A DNA stretch of 64,000 nucleotides from Larimichthys crocea (Eukaryota; Chordata; Actinopteri; Sciaenidae). Positions 1 through 12,500 of the stretch are shown here, piece after piece. The DNA lies in assembly GCF_000972845.2 (NCBI RefSeq), contig NC_040022.1, positions 4,804,979 through 4,868,978 on the forward strand, written 5' to 3'. The position numbers were made by a program, and so were the translations under genes. Position 1 is the first letter of the stretch. The number at the start of each line of letters is the position of its first letter. Below the pieces are notes generated by a model. That model saw only the letters and a list, made by a program, of their open reading frames with translations, was not told the origin of the DNA and searched no databases.

Positions 1-690
1 ACCAACACAGTACACATGTATACAGCATATAGAAACCCAATAAAGTCCAATAAACAACAGGAACTCAGAGGGGAGTGATCCTAACGAACTTCTAGCAAAA
101 TCCTTCTGTCACAGATAACCTACAGCACTACCTCTGTATCAAGGTAACTAGCACTAGCAGCAGTAGTAATTCAGTTCTGGCACTTTTCAACATTGAGCCC
201 AACCCCCAAATTCTGAGGAAATAATATTAAACTGCAAACAAAAGACCTCTTAAACCCAATTCCTGAAGCCTTTAACATAAAAGACTTCCTATGTTATTCA
301 TCCTACACTGCTGTACTGGCTAATTAGCTTCTTAGACACTTCAGTTAACTACTACACTACACTCACCTTCTCCATCACCTGAGTGACCTTCTAACAACCA
401 AATGTGTCTAATTATGTCTCATTAAAGAGGTGATCCACTGAGTTTTCTAGTAATGAGCAATACTGTCCCCTGTGAAAACAATTGTGTGATGACTTAAAAG
501 GGTTTATCTTGGGTTTTGGCTCGGGTTTGACCTTGCAGGAAAAGTCTGAAAAGATACTCTAGGTTGCATTATGGGAAATGTAGTATTAAGCATTTTTGGT
601 GGTTGATCCATGCACTACAACTCAGCCCTTTGTTGCTTTTTTTTTTTTTGAAAGAAAGAAAAAACAATTCAATGAAACTCTCTGCTGTAC
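1..690 (-). other. kcnc3 intron 2 (partial)
   Basis: This is the sequence between the S1 exon donor and the left edge. Both strands were read for the expected S2 exon and no Kv3-like segment was found. It is AT-rich, without clear repeats apart from a short T tract near 638-649 with adjacent GAAA-like sequence on the complementary reading. Nothing else is recognised. Confidence 0.7.
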
Positions 691-822
691 CTCCTCATGC
701 GTCGAGTTGCCAACGGTGACTGTCTCCGTTTTGTTGTAGATGGTATTGAAGGCTTCGTGGGTCTCCAGGCAGAAAGTGGAGATGGAGAGGAGGATGAAGA
801 AGAGTGAGCCAAATGCCACATA
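691..822 (-). CDS. kcnc3: kcnc3 coding exon 2: S1 transmembrane helix and start of S1-S2 loop
   Basis: The acceptor is a pyrimidine-rich tract ending ctgcag, directly before TAT GTG. The exon reads [20 protein letters not shown] and then [20 protein letters not shown] and THEE. The first part is the Kv3 S1 segment; the second is the extracellular loop with two N-glycosylation sequons (NKT, NST), which Kv3 channels normally have there. Homology stops at THEE, where the DNA reads GAG|gtacag, a plausible donor, and in-frame continuation gives non-Kv3 residues. I therefore end the exon at 691 (132 nt, 44 codons, phase 0 at both ends). The exon carrying LTY(V/I)EGVC/S2 was not found in 1-690. Confidence 0.88.
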
Positions 823-3800
823 CTGCAGAGAGAGAAAAACAGACACACGGGGGAGAGAGGTGTTACAATTTGCACATTGAGCATACATCATCTCCTTTCA
901 TTCAAGCAACACTACAGGAAACCGTCTCACCTACACACCAACATTTTCCAGGCCAGTTTGAATATTTGTCATTAGTATTTTGGTGTTCATGTGACTGCTG
1001 GTGGAGGAGGAGGGGTTTGGGCCATTGCAGTATATGAAAAGCAGTAGTTATACCAAGAAGCTGCAGACAGGGGGAGCCAATAACACACTGAGGAGAGTGG
1101 AGGAATGCTGTTAATTCAGTGCAAATGTCCTGACTGCTGCAATCCCATTGATAACAGCACAGTCAGAGAGACAGAGGGAGGGAGGGAAGGATGATGGATG
1201 GAGAGTGTAAAAGTAATGAGGTACACAGGGTATACACACTGTGTGTGTGTGTGTGCGTGTCTGTGTGTGTGTATGAAAGAGAGAAAGAGAAAAACCAAAT
1301 ACACGGTGAATGTAAAGAAGAAATAAGTGGGTGCATGAACAATGGAGGAATAATGAGATTCATGCATTACTGTGAATACCATAATCAAAACACACGTCAT
1401 GTGTATCATAGAACTTGAACAAATGTCTATTCAAGTGTGTGTGCCTGTATATCTGCCACACGTTGGCTGAGCAGTCTTTTTTCTATCAGCGTAGGATCGA
1501 TAATCTGCGATTTGTCTCAGACCACCTATAAGAGCACCGACACATTCACACACACTCTGCACACACTCCATCTACCCTGCGACGGGCAAAATCATTCATA
1601 TATTTTATGTAACGTATTATCAGTCGTTTTCTGTACAGTGCTCACGTGTATGTAATGAGATTTCCTCCACTCTGCGGCATCCCCCCCTGCCCCCTACTAT
1701 TCCTTGCCTTCCCATCTCTTTCTCTCTCACTCTGCCGGTGTGTGCGTAGTAGGTTTCGTCTTCGTAAAAGCTGGGATAGCAGTCAGTGTTCATTCATGCA
1801 CACACAAATCTCCAGGATTCCTAGCATCATTTAGGCTTGTTTCCTAAACCTCTTTTCCTTCCTTTTAGCTCTGATGTTCATAGATGTTCTTAGAAATGTC
1901 ATGCCTCGCGATTATGCAGATACCGAGCTGCCCAGATGCTGGCCACATACATTTTTCACTGTCAGTGCATTTGCATATTTGGCATCTTGTGTCCAAAAGC
2001 AACAACTAAAACTTTCGAGGAAAGGTTAATGAGATACGGCATGTAACAAGTGGCATTTGTGCCCAGCTAATGAATCTAAGTCCAATATTTACTCACTTTC
2101 AGCTCTATTTTTGGTCTCCACCAGAGAAAATCTGGTTAAGTAGCTGCTAAATGCAGCACTATTATTACTGGCTAGTGCCTACAATGCTGCTAATTTGCAG
2201 TGGACATGTAGTGCACACATACATATATACACTAAAATGTTCTATACAGCTGAGGAGAGCTGAAGGAGTCAGGTCAGCACATGTGACCCATTTCAAATTA
2301 CACACACATTATCATTTTATCAAGTCCAGGTTTCTGGCCTAAAATCAGTTCACACAAATTATTTTCACACCCATGATGGTATCTAGTCTGGCAGATGCTT
2401 CAATACACAGATGGATAGAATTTTGATAAATTACATTTATAACATTCAAAAGCAATGTGTATTTCCAGGAACAGCGTCCTACTAAGACTGAACTGTGGAC
2501 AGTCTTCTTTTATTCTACTGAAGAAATAGTCCCTATGGAAACTGCTGTGAGCACCACAAATGAATAAGGGTGGAGTTGCAAAATTAATTTTCATACACTT
2601 TTGGGACATATTTGCTATGAGATCAGGATCATAGGCTCATGGACATTAACATGGTTTCCCTATAAGGAAGAAGAGATTGAGAAGAGTGACAGGCACAGCA
2701 CCCACAGGCTAGTTACACCTGGATGACAGAGATAAGATATACATGTCAAGCTACACCCCAAACTCAACTCTGTGATCATTTCTGATCATGTATCGCTTTT
2801 GTGAACTCATTGCATCTGTTTTTTTGGTTTACTGACATCAAATGGATAGACATAGACATAGACAAATAATTCAATAACTCATAATGCGTTCTTCTCTAGA
2901 TGAAAAGATTGATATCACCCTTGTATGTGATGAGGTAAAATAAAGCTACAGCCTGCAGCTGGTTTACTTAGCTTAGCTTAGTTACCTCTAAAGCTCACTA
3001 ACTAACATGTTATGCTTTGCATGTTTAATTTGTATTTCCAGGCTATTTTACTGGCTGGACGATTTAACTTCCTGGAGATTTGTCATCACCATGAAGCAGC
3101 ATAGACTCTAAGAATCTTCATTTGTATAGCACCTTTTATACAAAGGATGCAGCTGAGAGGACATTGCACTAAAAACTGTCACAACACAATCGATTTAAAA
3201 TACAAACAGTGTAGAAGATAAAAAAATATTAAATAAAACACATCAACCCAAAGGGTTTTAAACAACCTTAAGAGCTGATGTCCAGAAGAAGAATGTGCTG
3301 CCTCTCTCTTTGTCTTAACTGTTGGTACATTTAATGCTGTAGTGTTTGATGACCTAAGGCAGCAGCTAGGTAGTAGAGGAAGAGACAGTGAAGTAAGTAG
3401 GTACTAATCGATTCTAAGAGAGACAGAGAGCCAGTGTCAAGATCCTCTCTGTGTTCTCTCTTGTTGATTAAGAAGGTAGAAGAAATAAAAGATCTGACTT
3501 AAGTAGTCTGAAGTATATGTCTTCCACAGAGTCTTCCATGTTGCACTGCCATGTTCCTACAGTAGCTCAGAATGGACAAACTAAAACACTGGTTCTAGGA
3601 AAGGTCCCTCAGGTTTTTGTGTGTTTTGTGGTTAAACAGTGAGGTTGTTTCTACACTATGAAGCTAGATGCCACTTGATCCTACACACTGTTTTCTTTAA
3701 ATTTAAAAGACACCCAAGCTCTTTGGCACATGATTGATTGAACCTGTTATATAAATTTGAAACTTCTTTAAAATTAGGACATTCTTTGATTCAGATCAAA

Positions 3801-6800
3801 TAACAAAGTCTGTGCCACAGATAAATACAACGGTGTGTCATCTGCATAGCTATGAAGTGATGTTGAATATTTTGGCCATGTGGGAGCATGCACAGTGGCG
3901 ATAAACCTGATAAACTAAACATTTAACTAATATAACTAATAATAATGATGTTTCTGTCAAGCATTAATACTATTAATTAACCCTTAGTTACAATAACCTT
4001 CTGCAACTCAAACCTAGTTGATTAGATTTAAAACATCAAGCCATATCAAAACCACTTTCTGTGTATGTGGGGGTACACATGTTCACATCTCACACAGCAA
4101 CTGTCTGTTAGGTCAGTGATGAAGGTCAACTCTGTACAATATACTTTATACAATGCATCTGTACTTGCATGTCTGAGTACTTATACTCACATATTTTAGC
4201 TATGTGTGTATAGAAAGAACCGCTGTATGTGTTTGCTTAAGTATATGTAAGTATGCTCTCAAGTATGTATGTACATGTTCTGTATGTGTGTGTGTGTTAG
4301 TGTGTGTGTGTCAGGTCAGTGATGAAGACAGACAGATGAAGCCTTCCTCTAATCCTCAGGGAGCACATCAAGTCCCACAGCTTATTATCATGGTCTAATT
4401 TAACACTGCTATCTAGAGCTGCCCTGGATACACACACACGCACACACACACAGACACATGTTTTTTAGCATGTTCGAGATGTTGGAGAGTTCAAAATCAG
4501 ATACAAGAGACACACGGTATTATTCAATTTTACATCTTGCTTTGGTGCTGTGAGCTAAATGCTAACATCAGCATGCTAAAACACTAACAATGGCGATAGT
4601 AGTATGCAGATGTTAAAAGTACCCTGCAGAGTTTCTAACCTAAGAGCTATGGAACAGTTTGTTGTCACACGAGTGACAAAATAAAATTAACAATCCTGCA
4701 CAACATGCCGTCCGTGTTGTAATCTGAGTCAGAGTCTGTGGCCTCCAAACAAGTCACAGTACAAATGTTAAATGTTAAAGCATAAATCCTATTTCTGATG
4801 CGACAGCTCTATGGTTACAGTTTGATAAGGTTACACAAAAGGACTAAAGTTAGGGGCGCTCTGTTATCATGGTTACTTACAGTAATAAACACATAATTAA
4901 GGTCAGGGAACCACTGTCATAAAACATTTACTCATGGTTGAAAACAGTGGTCCCCAGTGTTAAAGGTCCAATGTCTAAGGTTTAAGGCAATCTGTTGTTT
5001 CCATTAGTGTATAATTATCTTAAAATATGAAGCTTGTTTCGTAGCCACCACCGTTTCTCCTCTATACTTGGAAGGAGAGGGTGAGGCAAGGGGGTTGCAA
5101 ATTGCAACTTCACCACTAGATGGTGCTAAATCCTACACACTGGACTTTTACAGCTGGATGGTTTGCTGACCCATCTGTTTACTCCGTACTCCTTCTTAAA
5201 CAGACTTTATTGTGTTATGTTATGATATGTCACCTTAGCTCCTCTTTGGCTTAGGCAGCAAATACAATGGCCGCTAGGAGGCTCATTCTTTTTAGCAAGT
5301 AACCATGGATGTAGACAATAAAGGTTAAAAATACCTCACAAAATAGTTTCATTAGGATGGAAATTCATTGAGCCTCTTATTTTTTGGTGAGTAACACTGA
5401 ATGTAAACAGAAAAGTTTGCTTGTTGGCGTGCTTAAACAGTAAGTGTAGCTGAGGCTGATGGGAATGGCATTAGTTTTGTTGTTCATGAACCAAAATGTT
5501 AAACAAACGAAAATGTTAAGAAGTCATTAGAATTCATCTGCTGGGGGCCATGAACCAAAGTCAGTCTATGTTATTACTAGTATTTAAGACTTGGGAGCAA
5601 CAAAGTCAGTAGGATTTATACTCTGTTGATGCTCCGTCATGTCCACTCATAAGTCAAATGTTTATGATTAAACATACATTTTGTTAAAGAGAAAAAGTAG
5701 CCTACATCAGACTGACCACAAGTGTCTACACATATACGGTATATTGTTATACTTCTACGTACTAACCGTTGACAGAGATGTTTACAAGTAACTTTTAGAA
5801 CACGTCTGTCTTTTTCTGCAATTTTATTTGATTTAGTCTTTAAGTATAGCATATGTAAGTACATGTCTGTGTTTTCACTGACACCTAGTTGAATAGTTTT
5901 CTATTTCTGCTGTCACTTGACAGTCTGCATATGAGATCTTTCAGTGGGAAACACCATTCTACTAGCCAAACACTGCCCAAAAGTGTCTGGCTGGTGAGTC
6001 TGTCTGCTCTGCCAGACACTTTGGCAGGTAACCAGCCATCATTTGGCACCATAGTTGGCTGGTAAAAAAAATGTGATTGTCTGACTGGTTGATATTAGGG
6101 CTTTAGCTACCATTGCGGCCTACTGAGGATTAAAAAATGTTTTGGCTTAGTTATTATGACTCATAAAACCCTCATGAGGACTGATGGATGAAATAACCAC
6201 GTGTCTCAATAATGGGGCTTACCATAAAGCAAGATTAGTGACGTATTTTTCATGAAACCAAACTCCGTTTTGATAATATTTATGGTCAGCATTTTGCCAA
6301 TATAGAATTCCATGTATTTGCATTTAGTAATCTATAGTAGCTTTCATTATTAGAGGCGGGGTCTGCCATTCCTGTTAGTAGCTTTCATTATTAGAGGCGG
6401 GGTCTGCCATTCCTGTGCTGTATTCAGCCACACTTCCTGTTTAATATTCGCCCCATCGGAGGCGGGGTTAGCTAATTCATTAAATCAGCTAATGCTGACC
6501 CAAAATTTCCAACTGCTGTTTCATATTAAAAGCATTCACTTGACGAAACTTAGAGAGGAAAAACATTGAATCGTCTGTTGTGGCTATTGCAGGCAGTGAT
6601 CATTATTAATACATTTGTAATAAAAGTTCATTAGGCTGCACTGTAAATTGTAGTAATGTAATACAAATTGTATTTCTTACAAAAGTAGCTACTCAGTGCC
6701 TTTGGTCAGGTGTCGCCATATCAACCAGGACTGAATCTTGTTTACAACATTGCATTACAACTAAGTATATAATAGTATAATCTGAGTATATAATAGTTAT

Positions 6801-9407
6801 AATCATCATAGTAATTAGTCAAATTAGTATAATTAGTTATAGTTAAAAATTAGGTTGGATGTTTTACATTTTATAACGTACAATGTATAACAACTGTAAG
6901 CTGTGAACTTTGATGTTCACATAACAATATCTTCTACATATCTTCCTTAGACAATTTTTAGAGAAGATGGACGAGAAAATGATAAAGAAACAAAAACAAA
7001 AGTAAAACTTAAAAGACATTTTTAGGTTTTGATGCTCTTCCTCTTCTTCTCGACTTTCCTTCATTCGTCTCTGCTTCGTCCTCTTCATCACATTCCCTCA
7101 CTTCTGCCAGTCATACCGAATAACCTAAATCTCTTTCCTTACCTCCTCCCTTAGACAATCTCCTCTCTTTCTTTAGCTTTCTCTCTTTATCTGACTACCT
7201 TGTCTCTCTCTCTCCTGCCTCTGCTATTTTCTCCTCTATTTCTGTCACTCTTTTTATACATTTCTCCTTCATTTGTGTTCTTCCCTTTCTGTCGTCTCTT
7301 GGTATTGTTAGATCTCTCCTTTTCAATCCTTGCCTTTTCTTTCTTTATATAGTCTATGCAATTGAAGGGGGGTTACTAGTAGTGACAATCCTACTAAGTA
7401 GTAGTAGTAGTAGGAGTAGTAGTAGTAGTATACCCAACTCTGTGGTTCCCTCACAGGTGTCTTTTTAGCTTTTTGTTTGGATGTGCATCTCACAACCCTT
7501 TCTTCACAAGACAGCTATTCAGCAAAAAAAAAAGCTGCGAAGCAACAAACAGCTGATAGATGACGTAGCTTGAACTTCAATGAATCACAAACAGAAACAC
7601 ACAACGGTCAAAGATGTAAAGCAGTACAGTGATGTAAACTGTACTGTAACATCCGGTCATTTGTAACAATTCCTGACAATTAGACATTTTTAATTCTACG
7701 AAAGGACAAAAAAAAAAAAATCATACCTTAATTTTAAGGTCTTGATTTGAGATTATTTAAATCAATGCTTTTTTTTATACTTTAAAACCCTGTGCGTGCC
7801 CTGCTGTGTGGTTCAGTGATTAAGAGAGTGAGTGCTGAATGTGAAAATGTGAGCAGTTAAGTTTAGCAGTAAATGTACAGTGTAGATTACAGTTTGTTAG
7901 GGAATAAAGGGTTTCTCTAGACCAAAGTTAAGCTCCAGAGTGAAGTGTTGTTTCCCAGCTTCAACTTTAATTGATACCATATTTATTGCAAAGTTAGCAG
8001 CTAGCTGGTGAAGAAACAGTGGGCAGTTAAAGAGCCAATTATATTTTTTCAGGGGCTGGTGGAGACCAAACCAAAAATGAGTTTATTGAACTCTGGAATC
8101 TGAAATGAACAAAAACTAATGTAACAATAACGTTATTCTGTGTATGCTACATGTTTAAATAGGAATTTGCTCACATGATAACCATAACGACTTGTGATAA
8201 TACTGTATGTCAGGGCTGTGTGTCTGTTAGCTTCCGTCCCCCTAGCGGCCAGAAATCAATGAAGCTCTAATAGTAAGACATTTTGCTGACATATTGCATA
8301 TCTATCCAGCTATTAGCTAAAGTTCACAAGTAAGAGCACTGTCCAAAAAAAAAACAACAAGCTTGTTAAAAGCATTTAAGTGGTCTTACCCAGGTTTGCT
8401 TGTGTTAGCATATCGGAAGGAATAACACTAAAACATCTTCCGGTGACTCAGAAAATATTCATTACCTAAGTACTTGGCTAATAATGTCAATAGTGAGAGA
8501 GGAGATGGGGGGAGGAGAGCTGGAGGGGGAGGGATGAAGACAAACAGCAAAAAGCAAGTGTGCAAGTCAGCAAGGGGGAGAGATGCAAAGAAAGAGAGGG
8601 ACGCACAAGGAAAAGAAAGACGATAAGACAATTGCAAGAAGAGGATGAAGCAAGAAAGAAAAAGAAAAAAAAAAACTGCTCTCAGCTTGGGACGGAGGAT
8701 CAGAAGCTTCTAATTAGAGTCATTTAGCCTGACCGAGCTTGAGATCTGTGCCCGAACTCATCACGCTGATCCCACACTGACCTATATGTCAGTGGAGAGA
8801 GGGAGAGAAAGAAAAGGCTGCTAACAAAATGAAAGTTAAGAGAGAGAGAGAGGTGGTACACTAATTGTAAGAAAACCTACAATGAGTGTGAGTGAAAAAG
8901 ACTAAAGGACACAGAAGCTCATTTATCCTACAACCCACTAGTTGACTAATTTTACATTTAATCTTTAAACATGACTTTATCACTTGTGGAGCAATCAATC
9001 TTTGTAAAAATAAATTATAATGTACATACGCAGCTATAACTGTCATTGCCATACAGACGTAACAACAGTGGTGCTGCCAGTTATTCTGAATTTAGGACAG
9101 GTTCTATGCCAGTGTGGTCAGTGTGGTTCTGCAATATCTAAATTCCTACCTAAATGTAGTTAGGAAACATGTTTCTATAATACATCCTAAATGTGTGCAA
9201 ACATCACGTAACATTGCAAATGTTAATGTATTATTCCAACACTAACTGTACTGTATATTCACATACGTGTACCCTCTTCGACCACAGGTTTAAAGTGTGA
9301 CTGCAGCCAAATGATCATACAAACTGATATTTCATTAATTACATCACATTTTCTCCCTTGTAGCAGTGACGCAGCAAACGGGATGTCCTCTCTTACACTG
9401 CAGAAAA

Positions 9408-9441
<34 letters not shown>

Positions 9442-9551
9442 GTCTCTTGTAAAGGTGACTTCACTACAAATAGCCTGGCTGAAGATTTGCATACTGTTTA
9501 CTCCCCAGGAGGAGGATACAGCAGTGTGTTGGCTGGGATCCCTTCTGCACA

Positions 9552-9596
<45 letters not shown>

Positions 9597-12500
9597 TCTA
9601 GGAGTGACTTCTGCCAAGTCAGTCAGAATCTAACTGGACATGCTGTGTGTATATATGTGAGAAGGTGGAAGATGAAAGCAAGTCAGAGCAGTAGAGGTTC
9701 AGGTGAGAGACGGTCTGTATATGGTCTTGTTGTTTCAGACGGTAGGAAGTGGTGCAGTGCATTAGTTCTCAGTGTGCTACAGGAGCTGGGACGTCTCAGC
9801 ATACCCCTCTACCTCCCTCTGTGAATTTCCCACTCTTGTTCCACTTCATTTTCCCTGTTTACACTCATTTATTGCACGCTCTTTATCTAGCAGACCCTCA
9901 TCCTCACTGCGGTCCATGGCTTTCTGCATCCCTCAACCTGTTTGCTGTCTCATTTCTCTATCACACCCTGTTGCTGACAGATGGCAACACGAGGAGGTGT
10001 CAAAGATCAACCTGAACACAAATACACACAAAGGTCTGGCAATGTTGTAATGGATAATATCAAAACAGCTCTGAAACCGGGAGTAATGGTCTTACATTCA
10101 TCTGACACTTTGGGTAGCTTATAAACATTTCTCTTTCAAGGTATCGTTTTCACTCTTTACGCAACTACTTCCATCATTTCTCTTGTGCACAACTGGGAGA
10201 AACACCACAAATGCTTTCCCAAGTGTTGAAAACCACAAAGACACGCAAAAGACACAGAGTTCTTGGAGACAGACCAGGGAGGCAGGTGGCTACAGCCAGG
10301 CAAAGGCTCTGACTGCAGGCTTTTGAATGTGGCCACTGGGAACAGTGTGTAAACACTTCTGCTCTTACAACCCCATTCCAAAAAAGATGGGACACTCTGT
10401 AAAATGTAAATAAAAACAGACTCAATGATGCCTTTTGACCTAACTTGAATTTAATAGAGTGTAAAGATATAATATTTAATGGTCAAACTGATTAAACTTT
10501 ATTGATGCTGAATTTGATAACTGTTTGTTGGGCCAAATACTGTGAAATGTCACCCTCTTCAATCCATAATATCAGATTCAGCAAATCCAGAGAAATCCCT
10601 TCACGTATGGGGCAAGGCCGAAAACCAACACTGAATGCTGTGACCTTTGACCCCTCAGGCAGCACTGCTTTAAAAACCAACATTACTGTATAAAGGATAT
10701 CACTACTCAGGGCTCAGGAACATTTCAGGAAATCAATGTTTTCCGTTCATAGCTGCATCTACAAACATTAAGACTCGACCTTGCAGAGAAAGAGCCAGAT
10801 ATCAACAACATATAGAAATGACGACTTTTCTGGACCCATGCTCGTCTGAGATGGACCGATGGAAAGTGGAAAAGTGTGCTGTGGTCTGTCGAGTCCACAT
10901 TTCAAACTGTTTGGAAATCATGGACACCAAATATTCCTTTCACACATTGTCGCAACTTGTTTGGATTCAGGGTTGTAGATGTGGCTGCAAACTCTGTCTG
11001 AAGTAAACTCAGGCTGAGTCAGGCTGCAACTAATGATTATTTTCATTATTGGTAAATTCTGTGGTTTATTTTCTTGATTAATTAAACATTTCTTTTAAAT
11101 ATATGAAAAAAAAAGATGAAAAATGTTGACGTCTTTAAAACGATAAAAAGATATTCAGCTGACTATCAGAGAAATTTATGACATTTTAAAGCTGAAACCA
11201 AAAAATCTTTTTGCATTTTTGCAGATGTCTTAAACAACTAATTGATTATCGTTGCTGTTCATTTTCTTTATTGAGTGTCAAATCAATTATTTTACTGAGA
11301 GAACAAAGCTGCGAACTGGCAGAGACCCTCAGGGGCTCTGAAGGCCCCAAATTCATTTTGTCTGTTATTTTCTGGTAGTTTGATTTGGAAATATGCACAA
11401 ATAAAATACAATATTGAGTTGTAATAGTAGTGTTTCATACTTAATTCTATCTCTTCATAGGTTGAGGGTACTGAGTCACCTTTGTACTATAGATAAGGTT
11501 AAATTAACTTATGTAACTTCTAAACATACATATGGACCATGCTGCATTTGCAATATCATGTTATACTGTACATCGTCCCTCCTTCCTCCAATACCTTCTC
11601 TTCCTTCCCTTCTGCCCTCTCTCCCTTCCTCCCTCCTCACAGAGATGGACAGAGCAGCCTACTATAGCCAAGCATCTTCAGCCTTGCATAAACCTCCCAA
11701 AGCACTCTGATAGTAATTGCTGTCCAGCATTCACCAGACATATGCGTAAGCAAAGCTGAACCGCACTGAATCAGCAAGGAGGAGGGAGGAGGAGGAGGCG
11801 GTGGTGGTGGTGGAGGGAAAAGGATCGATGGGACCTCTTTTGGATGAAAAACAAAAGAGCCTTGATGTCTTTTCATTATAAATCGATAGATTAAATCCCA
11901 TCAATCACAACGCATCTCCGTAAGTCATAAATACAGCCAGTCAGGTGGAGTTTGGATCTTGTTTCCCTCTGCGCTGCAGTATGCCCAGATGGTGTATGCA
12001 AGAAGAATAACTAGCTAACGCAGGAGCTCATTTAGGGGAGTAAAAAGACATATTTTCCTGGCTAATTTAATCTGCTAAGCAAGGCAGTTTGTGCTTGGAA
12101 AGAATGGGGCAGAGCAGGCACGTTACAAGCGAACGTCATGCCTGGAGCGCACTACTGCGCTATAATGACACGGGCCAGCGGATACCCAAGGTAGAACATT
12201 GAGACGGGAAGGCAGGAGGAGGAAGAGAGGTGCTGTCACAAAGCGGCAGGGGCCCTGGCACTGAGAGAGCCACCCATCCGTACACCAGCTACAGTACTGA
12301 AACAGCCCTGAGCCACACTGCAAAAACCTGCTGCGTCTAAGTGTGTGTGCATCTAGATTGAGTCCACTTAGTTTAGGCCAAAAGGGGCTGTGTTCGAGAA
12401 GATATTCAGTGGAGGAAACTGAATCAAAAGAGCTAATGAAATGAAAAAACAAAAAGCAGAAACTCCAGACAGAAACCTGAAAAATGCGACAAGTATGTGA

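Noticed and set aside
622..690. Continuation of the Kv3 exon 2 reading frame past THEE
   Set aside because: Residues after THEE ([12 protein letters not shown]) do not match any Kv3 S1-S2 loop and run into a T-rich tract; a donor is present at the boundary, so the continuation is taken as intron.
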